In this document: one piece after another, positions 1 to 7,622 of the stretch
How the letters are laid out: every line of letters begins with the position of its first letter
How positions within the stretch are numbered: the first letter of the stretch is position 1
Assembly (NCBI GenBank): GCA_947494545.1
Contig: CANLVH010000005.1
Span: forward strand, 62,001-126,000
DNA from: an uncultured Mesonia sp.
GTDB taxonomy: Bacteria; Bacteroidota; Bacteroidia; Flavobacteriales; Flavobacteriaceae
DNA: 64,000 bases
Reading direction: 5' to 3'
The notes under the pieces: generated by a model
What the model saw: the letters and a program-made list of their open reading frames with translations, nothing else
Database searches by the model: none
What the model was told of the DNA's origin: nothing
Made by a program: the position numbers and the translations under genes

Positions 1-1392
1 TTCTAAAGCAATTAGTGGGTACAATCTTCCTGCGAGCATTACATTTGCTTTCGCGGAATTTTGTAAATGCGCAAGATCGGTTCTATACAACACCAAATAA
101 TTCTCCCAATCTTTATTTCGGTCTATTATCTTTACGGAATAAACTAAGCCTACTCCAATTACCACCAAGACCAAAGTTTTAGGTAACCAAGTTTTTTGCT
201 TGGGATATTCTTTATTTTCTACTTTAAATAAACGTAACAAAACAATAGCAATAACCAGCGCAAACCCCACCGAAAAAAGATAGGTAAAACGGTCGGCAAT
301 AACCCCAACGGCAGGATAAAAAACATTAATAACACCAAGCATTGGGCCGAGCCATAAAGCAATTCCTAAGCCTAAACCATCTCTTTGCAACCATTTTTTA
401 AATCCGTAAAGTCCTAATGGAATAAAAATTAACAGTCCTAACCATACTTCATAAAAACTCCAGTCTATTAGCGGAATTTTAGAAAAGCCATAATAAAAAG
501 AAAATTCTGCTGGATAAAGCAACAACTTTAAATAATAAAACGCCGAATAAAACCCGGTTGCCAGTCGTGCAGACCAGCTGCTGTCAATAAATAAAGGGTT
601 TTCAAAATATTTTAAATCGCGAAAGCTCGTTTCTATTAAAAAATTATTTTTTATTAGCCAAAACGCAATGAATAATGCCAGGGTTATTCCGCTAAGTAAA
701 AACAACTTTTTTCTATTTGTGCTCACAAAATAAACTACTACCGGCACCAAACCCAGCAAAGCTAAAGCAGATTCTTTAGAGAAGATTGCGCCAATACTAC
801 ATAGTAACATTGCGAGAATGTAAAGCCAGTTAGACTGTTTTACATATTTTACTGCCATAGTTAAAGCTCCCAAAATAAAGAACAGTAACAAAAGCTCATC
901 CCGACTTTTAATATTGTTTACGGGCTCTGTATGAATAGGTAATAGCAAAAAAATAATACTTGCCAGAGCCGGCAAAAGAATGTTTTTTTCGGGAAAAACT
1001 TGGCTTAAAAAATAAAACAATAAAATCCCCGTAAGGGCATATATTAATAGGTTTATAAAATGGCTTATATTGGCTTGGGTAAGTTTATCGTTGTTTTGTT
1101 TTTCTTCTAGACTTTGCTTTTCGGGTAAACCGCTAAAAAACTCTTTTTCTATGGCAAAGCTTGTTTGTACCAAAGGCCGATAACCATAAGACTGGTTTTG
1201 GTCTATGCTGTAATGCGATGTGAAAATTTCTGGGATGCCGGCTACTCCTTTTGCAACTTTTTCTACATTTTCTACCACGATATTATCATCTATCGCGTAC
1301 TCATTATTAATGGCGTTCCAGTAAATGAGAAACGGCAAAATGAATACTATCAAATAGATAAATTTCTTATCGGGCTGGTAGAGTTGTTTCAT
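1..1392 (-). CDS. GT-C membrane glycosyltransferase, TMTC/DUF1736-like (3' part outside window)
   Basis: Open reading frame of 464 codons running off the left edge, so the C-terminus is missing. It starts at ATG 1392, overlapping the stop of the upstream lipoprotein gene (ATGA). The protein opens with a membrane helix ending in FLIYWNAINNEYAIDDNIVV. The Asp-Asp pair after helix 1 is the catalytic signature position of GT-C glycosyltransferases that use polyprenyl-phosphate sugars. A periplasmic loop with a YRPL motif and many further hydrophobic helices follow. The last visible residues (NSAKANVMLAGRLYPL) look like the start of a TPR repeat, as in TMTC/DUF1736 proteins. Probable role: transfer of a sugar from a lipid carrier on the periplasmic side. 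Family assignment is inference from topology and motif; acceptor unknown. Confidence 0.7.
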   Translation of the reverse strand, partial: MKQLYQPDKKFIYLIVFILPFLIYWNAINNEYAIDDNIVVENVEKVAKGVAGIPEIFTSHYSIDQNQSYGYRPLVQTSFAIEKEFFSGLPEKQSLEEKQNNDKLTQANISHFINLLIYALTGILLFYFLSQVFPEKNILLPALASIIFLLLPIHTEPVNNIKSRDELLLLFFILGALTMAVKYVKQSNWLYILAMLLCSIGAIFSKESALALLGLVPVVVYFVSTNRKKLFLLSGITLALFIAFWLIKNNFLIETSFRDLKYFENPLFIDSSWSARLATGFYSAFYYLKLLLYPAEFSFYYGFSKIPLIDWSFYEVWLGLLIFIPLGLYGFKKWLQRDGLGLGIALWLGPMLGVINVFYPAVGVIADRFTYLFSVGFALVIAIVLLRLFKVENKEYPKQKTWLPKTLVLVVIGVGLVYSVKIIDRNKDWENYLVLYRTDLAHLQNSAKANVMLAGRLYPLIALE

Positions 1393-1700
1393 TTTTTGTT
1401 GCCTTGATAATTGGTAACTTTATCTCTAAACTCCGGCTTTATTTTTTCGAGATTATTTTTTGCCCATTCTGCACAACGATTAAAGTATTCTTCATAGGTT
1501 TCATTTTCGTAGTGCTTTGGGAAATCGTCGGGAATTTGATCTACGGCTAAGTAATTTCTTATCTTATCTTCTTGCGCAAAATAAGGCCAATCTTTAGAAA
1601 CTCCTTCTTCGGTTTGTGTTATAGATTGCTTGGTATCTTTTTTACAAGCAGTAAAAGTCAGCGTAAGCATTAAAAAACTGAATAGTATAGTGTTTTTCAT
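1389..1700 (-). CDS. Small predicted lipoprotein of unknown function
   Basis: 103 residues. A lysine-started signal peptide (MKNTILFSFLMLTLTFTAC) ends in a lipobox with Cys19, followed by KKD, so it is probably exported and lipidated. The mature part is hydrophilic and rich in Glu, Lys, Tyr and Trp (KDWPYFAQEDKIRNYL, FNRCAEWAKNNLEKIKPEF). No family recognised. Its stop overlaps the start of the downstream GT-C glycosyltransferase by 4 bases, so the two are probably translationally coupled and perhaps work together at the envelope. Confidence 0.7.
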   Translation of the reverse strand: MKNTILFSFLMLTLTFTACKKDTKQSITQTEEGVSKDWPYFAQEDKIRNYLAVDQIPDDFPKHYENETYEEYFNRCAEWAKNNLEKIKPEFRDKVTNYQGNKK

Positions 1701-1758
1701 TTAAGAGAAGTTTTAAAAATTTATTTATTTGCTATCTAAAGTTTATAGGATGATTTAA

Positions 1759-2334
1759 TTAATCTTTAAGTAAAAAATTTTGGACTTCGGTAAAATAATC
1801 TTCGCCGTAATATTTCATAAATTTACCGTTTGGTTTTACAAGTAAAAAAGCAGCACAATTTTGATTGGATATAAATATTCTATCCTTAAAATATCCTGGG
1901 TCTTTTTTATAGTTTACTCGTTTACTGTATAAGTCTGCGTAATAAGCATCTTCGGTAAATACAAAATAATTTGCCATATTATAAGTGGTACTTAACCTGC
2001 CAGATATTTCTTTAGCATTCTCTATGTGCCCAATAACATCAGATTTTTTAAAGCCTACTCTCAAACAATTATTTGATTTTTGTCTATAATTGATAAGAAT
2101 AGACCTGCCTTCTGGAATAGTTATAGCTAACTCTTTTTCTAATTGGTCTTTAAAAAGCTTATACTCTGCATCTATAAGCGTTCCGGTAAGTGCGCCACGA
2201 CTATCAATATATTGTTGATTGAATTCTGAATTTACGTCAGCATCATTTTTTGCATTTTTAGAAGACTTACAAGAGACTGAAATTATTGATAAAAAACATA
2301 GTAATATAACTGTAACAGGTAGTTTATTTTTCAT
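1759..2334 (-). CDS. Predicted lipoprotein of unknown function
   Basis: 191 residues. Signal peptide with lipobox ISVSC (Cys22) followed by KSSKN. The rest is a soluble domain; near the C-terminus, ISNQNCAAFLLVKPNGKFMK faintly recalls the last strands of thioredoxin-like folds, but no CxxC is present and I do not assign that family. It lies between the cupin-like gene and another small lipoprotein on the same strand, with 35 and 58 base gaps, so it could be co-transcribed with either side. Confidence 0.7.
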   Translation of the reverse strand: MKNKLPVTVILLCFLSIISVSCKSSKNAKNDADVNSEFNQQYIDSRGALTGTLIDAEYKLFKDQLEKELAITIPEGRSILINYRQKSNNCLRVGFKKSDVIGHIENAKEISGRLSTTYNMANYFVFTEDAYYADLYSKRVNYKKDPGYFKDRIFISNQNCAAFLLVKPNGKFMKYYGEDYFTEVQNFLLKD

Positions 2335-2369
2335 GGAAATGCTAAGTGGGTTATGTTTTGACTAAATAA

Positions 2370-3464
2370 TTACGCGTTTTCTTTTTCCGTTTGCTTTTGT
2401 TTTATCTTTTCTTCTTTGGCACGTTTCTTCTTTAAAAACTCTTGTAAGCGTCCATCTTCTGCCAAATGTACCAAATTGGTATCTTTTTTAGAAAGCTTAT
2501 AACCTTTCCAGATCGGTGGGTTGGTAGCCAAATGATCTAAAGTTGTATACAACGGGTTTTGCTTAAAACTATAGCTTCTTGGCACCCAACGATAACCCAC
2601 GCCAATCGAGTCGGTTTGGTTGGTTACGGCGTGCCACCAAAACGGCGGGTTCCATAAAATGTCGCCGGGTTTTAAAACAAAATCGTATCTGTCTACATAT
2701 TTAAAAAGCTCGTAAGGCTTGCTATAATCTGGGTTAAAAGGATTAAACGGATAGTTATCTTTTCTAAAAGGTGCGCCGCGGTAAATATTTCTGATAGGAT
2801 CTGGATCTACAACCGCCGTATAACGTGGCGAAATTAACGACCAACGCTTTTCGCCATATACTTGAACAAACAAGTTGCAGGCCATTGCATTATGCAACGG
2901 ACTCTCTGTATTTTTGCCACCAATAAAAGCTTGAAACGACTCGAAAAACGGATTTTCGTGTCTAGCCTTTTGCAACCATTTATAATCAAAATCTGCTAAG
3001 TGTTCCGGATGCTCAGATAATAAGGGGTAAAATCTATAGTACTTAGAGCCGCCGGCTTGTATATTATCTATTAAATCTGCCAACGTCATTTTTTCGTAAG
3101 GCGCATCTATATGTTTGCTATCTACTACTAGAATTTCGTCTTTACCGTGTAATTCTTTAAAATAATCTAACGACCATTTTTTTACGCAATCCCAATCTTT
3201 AGCACCACCTTCTATAACAACAGGAATACCTTTTTTTATATAATGATTTTTTAACTCGTCTAAGGATAAATCTTTTCTTCTTTCTATATCTAAAACCCTA
3301 CCTTCGCCAGATTTTTCTAAGGTTTTTCTAATGCGTTTATAGAGGTAACGCCTGGTTTTTGCGGTTAATGCAAAACCTACTTTTCTGCTTAGAAAATGGT
3401 CTAACACTTGGTAAAAACCATATTCAAAACGTTGAGAAAACTTGAGATTTTCTTTTAATTCCAT
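2370..3464 (-). CDS. Cupin_8/JmjC-like protein with HxA in place of the HxD metal motif
   Basis: 364 residues. The region 75-290 follows the cupin_8/JmjC (FIH-like) pattern: an IPVVIEGGAKDW entry motif near 80-91, SPLHNAMACNLFVQVYGEKR at 188-207, and GDILWNPPFWWHAVTN around 267-282. In active Fe(II)/2-oxoglutarate oxygenases the first block holds His-x-Asp/Glu. Here it is His191-Asn192-Ala193, so the carboxylate ligand is missing, while distal His278 is kept. The protein could be a non-catalytic relative or an enzyme with an open iron site. The C-terminus is a Lys/Glu-rich tail. No signal peptide, so probably cytoplasmic. It sits 11 bases after the SRPBCC gene at the end of the ketosynthase operon. 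Confidence 0.75.
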   Translation of the reverse strand: MELKENLKFSQRFEYGFYQVLDHFLSRKVGFALTAKTRRYLYKRIRKTLEKSGEGRVLDIERRKDLSLDELKNHYIKKGIPVVIEGGAKDWDCVKKWSLDYFKELHGKDEILVVDSKHIDAPYEKMTLADLIDNIQAGGSKYYRFYPLLSEHPEHLADFDYKWLQKARHENPFFESFQAFIGGKNTESPLHNAMACNLFVQVYGEKRWSLISPRYTAVVDPDPIRNIYRGAPFRKDNYPFNPFNPDYSKPYELFKYVDRYDFVLKPGDILWNPPFWWHAVTNQTDSIGVGYRWVPRSYSFKQNPLYTTLDHLATNPPIWKGYKLSKKDTNLVHLAEDGRLQEFLKKKRAKEEKIKQKQTEKENA

Positions 3465-3475
3465 AATACCAAGAC

Positions 3476-4018
3476 TTAATTAATTTCCGGAGAAAACTTT
3501 TTGTGACTTCCAAATTGGTTGCGAGACACGGCTTTTCCGGTTTCGCTATAATACTTTAGTCCGTTAAGTATCGAATTTAAGTAATTTTTATAAGATTTCC
3601 TCAAATAAAGACGGACAAAAAACGGCCAAAGCGGTCGGGGAATTTTGCGGTAAGCATCTGTTTTTATGTGAATGCTGGCTCTTGCAGTACTGGCATCTAT
3701 TTTTTCTATACCAAAGCAAACTTGTGTGTTTTTACCATCTTTATTTTCCATTTGAATGGTATAACTTTTTAACGGAGAGAAACCAATAAGCCGGCGTTGC
3801 ATTTTCTTTCCGTTATAAAATTCTGCCCTATCTACATCTCCTATTTCTCCCCAGCTTTTTACTTTTTGATGAGATTTACAAAAGGGATGAAACAATTTTA
3901 GATGTCCCGGGGTCGTGAATATTTGCCATAAAGCTTCCGCGGAAGCGTTAACAAGAATACTACCGGCAATCTCAAAATTTGTTCTAGATCGTATTACTGT
4001 TTTGTAGTTGATTGCCAT
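3476..4018 (-). CDS. SRPBCC (START/polyketide cyclase-like) family protein
   Basis: 180 residues without signal peptide. An early segment (ILVNASAEALWQIFTTPGHL) matches the first strand and helices of SRPBCC-fold proteins, which hold a hydrophobic ligand in a helix-grip cavity. The middle part alternates strands (GDVDRAEFYNGKKMQRRLIG). The C-terminal helix (FFVRLYLRKSYKNYLNSILN) is strongly basic and aromatic. In this operon it could bind or cyclise the ketosynthase product, but the ligand cannot be read from sequence. The spacing is 9 bases after the GNAT gene and 11 before the cupin-like gene. Confidence 0.65.
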   Translation of the reverse strand: MAINYKTVIRSRTNFEIAGSILVNASAEALWQIFTTPGHLKLFHPFCKSHQKVKSWGEIGDVDRAEFYNGKKMQRRLIGFSPLKSYTIQMENKDGKNTQVCFGIEKIDASTARASIHIKTDAYRKIPRPLWPFFVRLYLRKSYKNYLNSILNGLKYYSETGKAVSRNQFGSHKKFSPEIN

Positions 4019-4027
4019 AATTTATAC

Positions 4028-4684
4028 TTATACAAAATTATTGCGTTTCTTCTCTATCTCTTCTTGCAGATAATCTGGCAGACCGGTATAAAGACTATCC
4101 GGCACCGGGCTTTCTAGATGTACATCTGCCCAAGAAATATCTGTAGCATCTTTACTGATTCTTTTGATCATATCGCGCAGGGGTTTTGCGTTTTCAAAAT
4201 AATCTTTCTTTTGCAAACTCATTTTAGTTCTATTCTCTGCAGAAATACTTTCGGTAATTTTATAACCTAATTTTAAATTATAGGACAAAGCCGTAGGATT
4301 GTCACTACGTACTTCTGCCAAAGTGGTTTCCATTTTCATTATCAAAAAAGTCATATCTGCCAAAATAATAGAAGCTAAAACCGGAATATGCGATTGCAAC
4401 AACTCTTCTTCCCAAATAAACATACCACCTTCTGCCAAGCGTTTTTCAAAAGATAAGATTTTACCGTGAATTAAACCAACTTCTTTGCTTTTATAAGAAA
4501 TTATAAAATAGTAATGGTATTTGTTATTTATACGCTGAAACCACTCTTGCTGCTCTGCTTTACTGATTTCTTTTTGGAAAAACATTTTGCTCTTAATATT
4601 TTTCTGGTTACGTTTTTTCCGAAGTAATTCTATATCGCCAATAGTTAAACGCTTTAAAACAATGCCGTATTTTTCTATCTTCAT
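4028..4684 (-). CDS. GNAT-family N-acyltransferase
   Basis: 218 residues. The first 150 have the layout of RimJ/RimL-type GNAT enzymes: GIVLKRLTIGDIELLRKKRN at the N-terminus, a central strand region (SKEVGLIHGKIL), and a helix beginning RSDNPTALSYNLKLGYKITE, the usual C-terminal GNAT helix with Asn and a GY ending. A roughly 55-residue extension of unknown role follows. The start overlaps the glycosyltransferase stop (ATGA). With the ACP and ketosynthases upstream, it is a plausible enzyme for moving the acyl group onto an amine, for instance of an amino sugar. The donor could equally be acetyl-CoA. Confidence 0.7.
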   Translation of the reverse strand: MKIEKYGIVLKRLTIGDIELLRKKRNQKNIKSKMFFQKEISKAEQQEWFQRINNKYHYYFIISYKSKEVGLIHGKILSFEKRLAEGGMFIWEEELLQSHIPVLASIILADMTFLIMKMETTLAEVRSDNPTALSYNLKLGYKITESISAENRTKMSLQKKDYFENAKPLRDMIKRISKDATDISWADVHLESPVPDSLYTGLPDYLQEEIEKKRNNFV

Positions 4685-5589
4685 CGCATTTCTTTTATAG
4701 AATAGGCCGGTTTTTGGTTAAGCAGAACATAAACATTCATTAAATATTTGCCTAAAATACCAAAACATAGCAAGATTAAACTGGTAGAAAACAAAATGCT
4801 AACCATTAAGGCCGTAAAACCCGGCACCGCTATACCAAAGATAAGTTTCTTTGCAATAAAATATAGACCAGTCAGAAAGCTCACAAACGAGAAGAAACTA
4901 CCGCCATAAACCATAAATTTTAAAGGCCATTTACCATAGGCCAAAGTTGTATTTTTAAGTATATTAAAAATCTTAAAAGCGTTATAATTAGATTTTCCCA
5001 CTTGTCGCTTTTGGTGCGTTACTTCTACAAAGCCAATATTTTCTGTGTACCAATACAACAACTCATCTAAATAAATAAAATGTTGGTTGTGTTTTACCAC
5101 CTTTTCCAGTAAATCTTTGGTAAACAACCTAAACGAAGAGCCCTGACCTATACCGTCTTCTAGCGCTTTAGTACCAAATTTGAAAATTTTGCTACCAAGT
5201 TTACGATAAGCAGCATGTTGCTGGTTACCTATGCCATAAACCAAATCTGCGTTTTCTTTTTTTAAGGTTTTTAATAGTAACGGAATTTCTGCAGGTAAGT
5301 ATTGTAAATCGTCGTCTATGGTTACTACATAATCTGCTGTAACAAAATTAAAACCGCAAAAAGTGGCATTGTGTTGCCCGTAATTTTTTGCTAAACGAAT
5401 GGCTTTTACGTGCTGCGGATTTTCTTCTTTTAACTGGTTTAAAACCTTCCAGCTTTTATCTAGAGAAAAATCATCTACAAAAACAACTTCCCATTTGTAA
5501 TTTTCTAGTGCCTTTTTAAGCTGCAAGAATAAAGGCTTTAAGGATTTCTCACTATTATAAACGGGAACAATTGCAGCAATTTTCTCCAT
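4681..5589 (-). CDS. Family 2 glycosyltransferase, polyprenyl-phosphate type
   Basis: 302 residues. A GT-A domain begins at AAIVPVYNSEKSLKPLF and includes the nucleotide-sugar/metal acidic cluster TIDDDLQYLP. The motif KRQVGKSNYNAFKIFNILKN just before the membrane region is typical of DPM1/ArnC/GtrB-like enzymes. Two hydrophobic helices close the protein (about 225-285). Such enzymes charge undecaprenyl phosphate with a sugar at the inner membrane, producing the kind of donor that GT-C enzymes use. A GT-C gene lies downstream in the same cluster. It starts one base after the SDR stop and overlaps the GNAT gene. Confidence 0.82.
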   Translation of the reverse strand: MEKIAAIVPVYNSEKSLKPLFLQLKKALENYKWEVVFVDDFSLDKSWKVLNQLKEENPQHVKAIRLAKNYGQHNATFCGFNFVTADYVVTIDDDLQYLPAEIPLLLKTLKKENADLVYGIGNQQHAAYRKLGSKIFKFGTKALEDGIGQGSSFRLFTKDLLEKVVKHNQHFIYLDELLYWYTENIGFVEVTHQKRQVGKSNYNAFKIFNILKNTTLAYGKWPLKFMVYGGSFFSFVSFLTGLYFIAKKLIFGIAVPGFTALMVSILFSTSLILLCFGILGKYLMNVYVLLNQKPAYSIKEMR

Positions 5590-5590
5590 C

Positions 5591-6337
5591 TTAATGCCCG
5601 GCTGTTAAACCGCCATCCATTACCAACTCTGTCCCGGTAATCCATTTTGCGGCGTTAGACAATAAAAATAAAATTGCATTTGCAACGTCTTCAGGTTCTC
5701 CAAAACCCAGTGGATAATGCTCGCCGTGTTTATCCATCATTTCTTTGCTTACCGCTTTTTCTGCCTCGTCAAAAATTGGCGTTTTTACCATTGCCGCGCT
5801 TATAACGTTAGACCTAATTTTTTGTGGCGCATACTCTAAAGCAATAGTCTTGCTGTAGGCATTTACCGCCGCTTTGCTTCCCGAATATAACGCGCCGCCT
5901 TTGTGCGCAAAATGACTGGAAATGGAAGACATAAAAACCAACGAAGCTTGCTTATTTATTTTCTTTGCTTTAAAGAGTTTGCTGGTTAGCAAAATGGTGG
6001 CTTTATAATTTACACCAAACATTTGGTCTATTTGCTTCTCACCAATAAATTTTACCGGAAAAGGTCTCACCATCCCGGCGCTGTGTACAATTCCGTCTAG
6101 TGTTGGCACTTTATTCAATAATTTTTCAAAGTCTTCTGTTTGGGTTAAATCGGCTGTGATAAATTGGTGTCTGCCTCCTTTTAGTTGATTAAAAACCTTT
6201 TCTAAGCGCTCTGTATTTCTGGCTGTTAATATAAGTATTGCTCCGGCTTCTGATAAAGTTATAGCCGTTTGGGCGCCAATACCAGAAGATGCTCCCGTAA
6301 CTAATATAGTTTTATTTTCTAAGCTAAAGTTGTTCAT
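5591..6337 (-). CDS. SDR-family oxidoreductase, FabG-like
   Basis: 248 residues, the usual length for classical short-chain dehydrogenases. Visible motifs: cofactor loop TGASSGIG (14-21), SAG at 86-88 in place of NAG, catalytic Ser138, and YSGSK with Tyr151 and Lys155. The C-terminus (TGTELVMDGGLTAGH) matches 3-oxoacyl-ACP reductases. In this operon the probable substrate is the 3-ketoacyl-ACP made by the neighbouring ketosynthases, giving a 3-hydroxyacyl group; this is inferred from context. The start overlaps the upstream ketosynthase stop by 4 bases (ATGA). Confidence 0.85.
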   Translation of the reverse strand: MNNFSLENKTILVTGASSGIGAQTAITLSEAGAILILTARNTERLEKVFNQLKGGRHQFITADLTQTEDFEKLLNKVPTLDGIVHSAGMVRPFPVKFIGEKQIDQMFGVNYKATILLTSKLFKAKKINKQASLVFMSSISSHFAHKGGALYSGSKAAVNAYSKTIALEYAPQKIRSNVISAAMVKTPIFDEAEKAVSKEMMDKHGEHYPLGFGEPEDVANAILFLLSNAAKWITGTELVMDGGLTAGH

Positions 6338-7389
6338 ATTTCCAGCAGTTCAGGACAAATTATTTTTTTGGTATTTAAAGAAACCACCCCCCAAGAAAGT
6401 CCTACGCCAAAACCACTTAACAACAACTGTAAATTTTCTTCTTGTAATTCTTTACGCATTTGCGTTACTAAGGTTAAAGGAATGGAAGCAGAACTTGTAT
6501 TACCAAATTCCTTAATAGAATACGGCACTTTTTCTACCGGAAATTTTAATTTTTTCCGAATGCTCTCATTCATTAATTTATTGGCTTGGTGCATCACAAA
6601 ATAATCATAGTTTGTGGCATTCGTATCTGTTTTTTCTAAAAATGCTTTTAAGCTTTTTGGCACTTGCGTGATAGAAAAATTAAAAACATCTAAGCCGTTT
6701 AAGGTTAAATTTAACCTAGAACGCGTAATACCTTTTTCGATATTTTCTTTACGGAAAGAATCTTCCGAAACTAAATTTCGTATCCCGCCATCTCTAATTA
6801 TAATAGCTTCGTGGCCGGCGCCATCGCTATTTAATTGAAACTGCATAGAATTTGCATTGGTATCTCTTTCTACTGCTATTACCGTTCCGGCATCGCCAAA
6901 AAGCGGATACGTGCTTTTATCTTCTTTAGCGCAAGTAGCCGAAGAAATATCGCCCATCATAAGCAAACCTTTCTGTAAACCGGCATTGCTCAATAAGCTA
7001 TTTATAACCGAAAGCCCGTAAGGAAATCCGGAGCAGCCTAAACCTACATCAAAAGCCATTGTGCTTTTTGGCAAGCCAAGTCTGTCTTGTAAAATAATTG
7101 CTGTGGCCGGCAAATAATAATCTCTAGATTGCGAGAGAAATACAACTACGTCTATTTCGTCTTTTTTCCAGTTTAACTCGGCAAGAAGTTTTTCGGCAGC
7201 AGCCAAACAGAAATCTGATGTTGCTTGTCCTTTTTTAGCTACCCGTCGGGTTTCTACGCCGGTAGTTTTTACCAATAATTTCTTTTCGGTTTCCGAAAGT
7301 AATTCGTAATCCCAATTAGATTCTTGTGTTTTTGGCACTGCAGCAGCTATGCCGGCTATTTTGGTATTTTGGGTAGTAAAAAATGCCAT
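6334..7389 (-). CDS. Ketoacyl-ACP synthase III family protein (second of two)
   Basis: 351 residues with the complete thiolase-fold triad of KAS III enzymes: Cys119 in GLGCSGFPYGL, His267 in VMHQANKLMNES and Asn297 in EFGNTSSASIPL. It should condense an acyl-CoA or acyl-ACP with malonyl-ACP. It clearly differs from the other ketosynthase of the operon, so the pair is either two condensation steps or a heterodimer. It starts on the ACP stop codon (TAATG, 1 base shared). The genomic fabH that feeds general fatty acid synthesis is not evident here, and the setting points to a dedicated pathway. Confidence 0.88.
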   Translation of the reverse strand: MAFFTTQNTKIAGIAAAVPKTQESNWDYELLSETEKKLLVKTTGVETRRVAKKGQATSDFCLAAAEKLLAELNWKKDEIDVVVFLSQSRDYYLPATAIILQDRLGLPKSTMAFDVGLGCSGFPYGLSVINSLLSNAGLQKGLLMMGDISSATCAKEDKSTYPLFGDAGTVIAVERDTNANSMQFQLNSDGAGHEAIIIRDGGIRNLVSEDSFRKENIEKGITRSRLNLTLNGLDVFNFSITQVPKSLKAFLEKTDTNATNYDYFVMHQANKLMNESIRKKLKFPVEKVPYSIKEFGNTSSASIPLTLVTQMRKELQEENLQLLLSGFGVGLSWGVVSLNTKKIICPELLEI

Positions 7390-7622
7390 TATTCTTTTCG
7401 TACTTTTACAATTCCGTAAAGCTCTTCTACGGTAGAGATTTGCGATAAATCTTCGCCGGTTAATACCACATCATATTCGGTATCTATCAAAGCAATAATT
7501 ATTAGGGCGTGCATAGAGCTCCACTCATCTAAATCTTTAAAGCTTGTATTTTTTTGCAAAGTGCCGGGTTCTAGCTCGTCAAACTCTGCTTCTAATTTAT
7601 GTATAAAGTTCTCTATATTCAT
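7389..7622 (-). CDS. Acyl carrier protein
   Basis: 77 residues from the ATG at 7622; an upstream extension of ten codons in the same frame would lie inside the previous gene and is not used. The start shares one base with the previous stop (TGATG). The acidic four-helix pattern and the motif DEWSSMHALIII mark the phosphopantetheine site, with Ser36 as the likely attachment residue (SSM where most ACPs have DSL). The divergent motif suggests a pathway-specific carrier rather than AcpP of fatty acid synthesis. It lies between two ketosynthases that probably load and extend its acyl chain. Confidence 0.85.
   Translation of the reverse strand: MNIENFIHKLEAEFDELEPGTLQKNTSFKDLDEWSSMHALIIIALIDTEYDVVLTGEDLSQISTVEELYGIVKVRKE

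Noticed and set aside
1165-1407. 80-codon frame opposite the GT-C glycosyltransferase
   Set aside because: Shadow of the real minus-strand gene, with no promoter or family motif.
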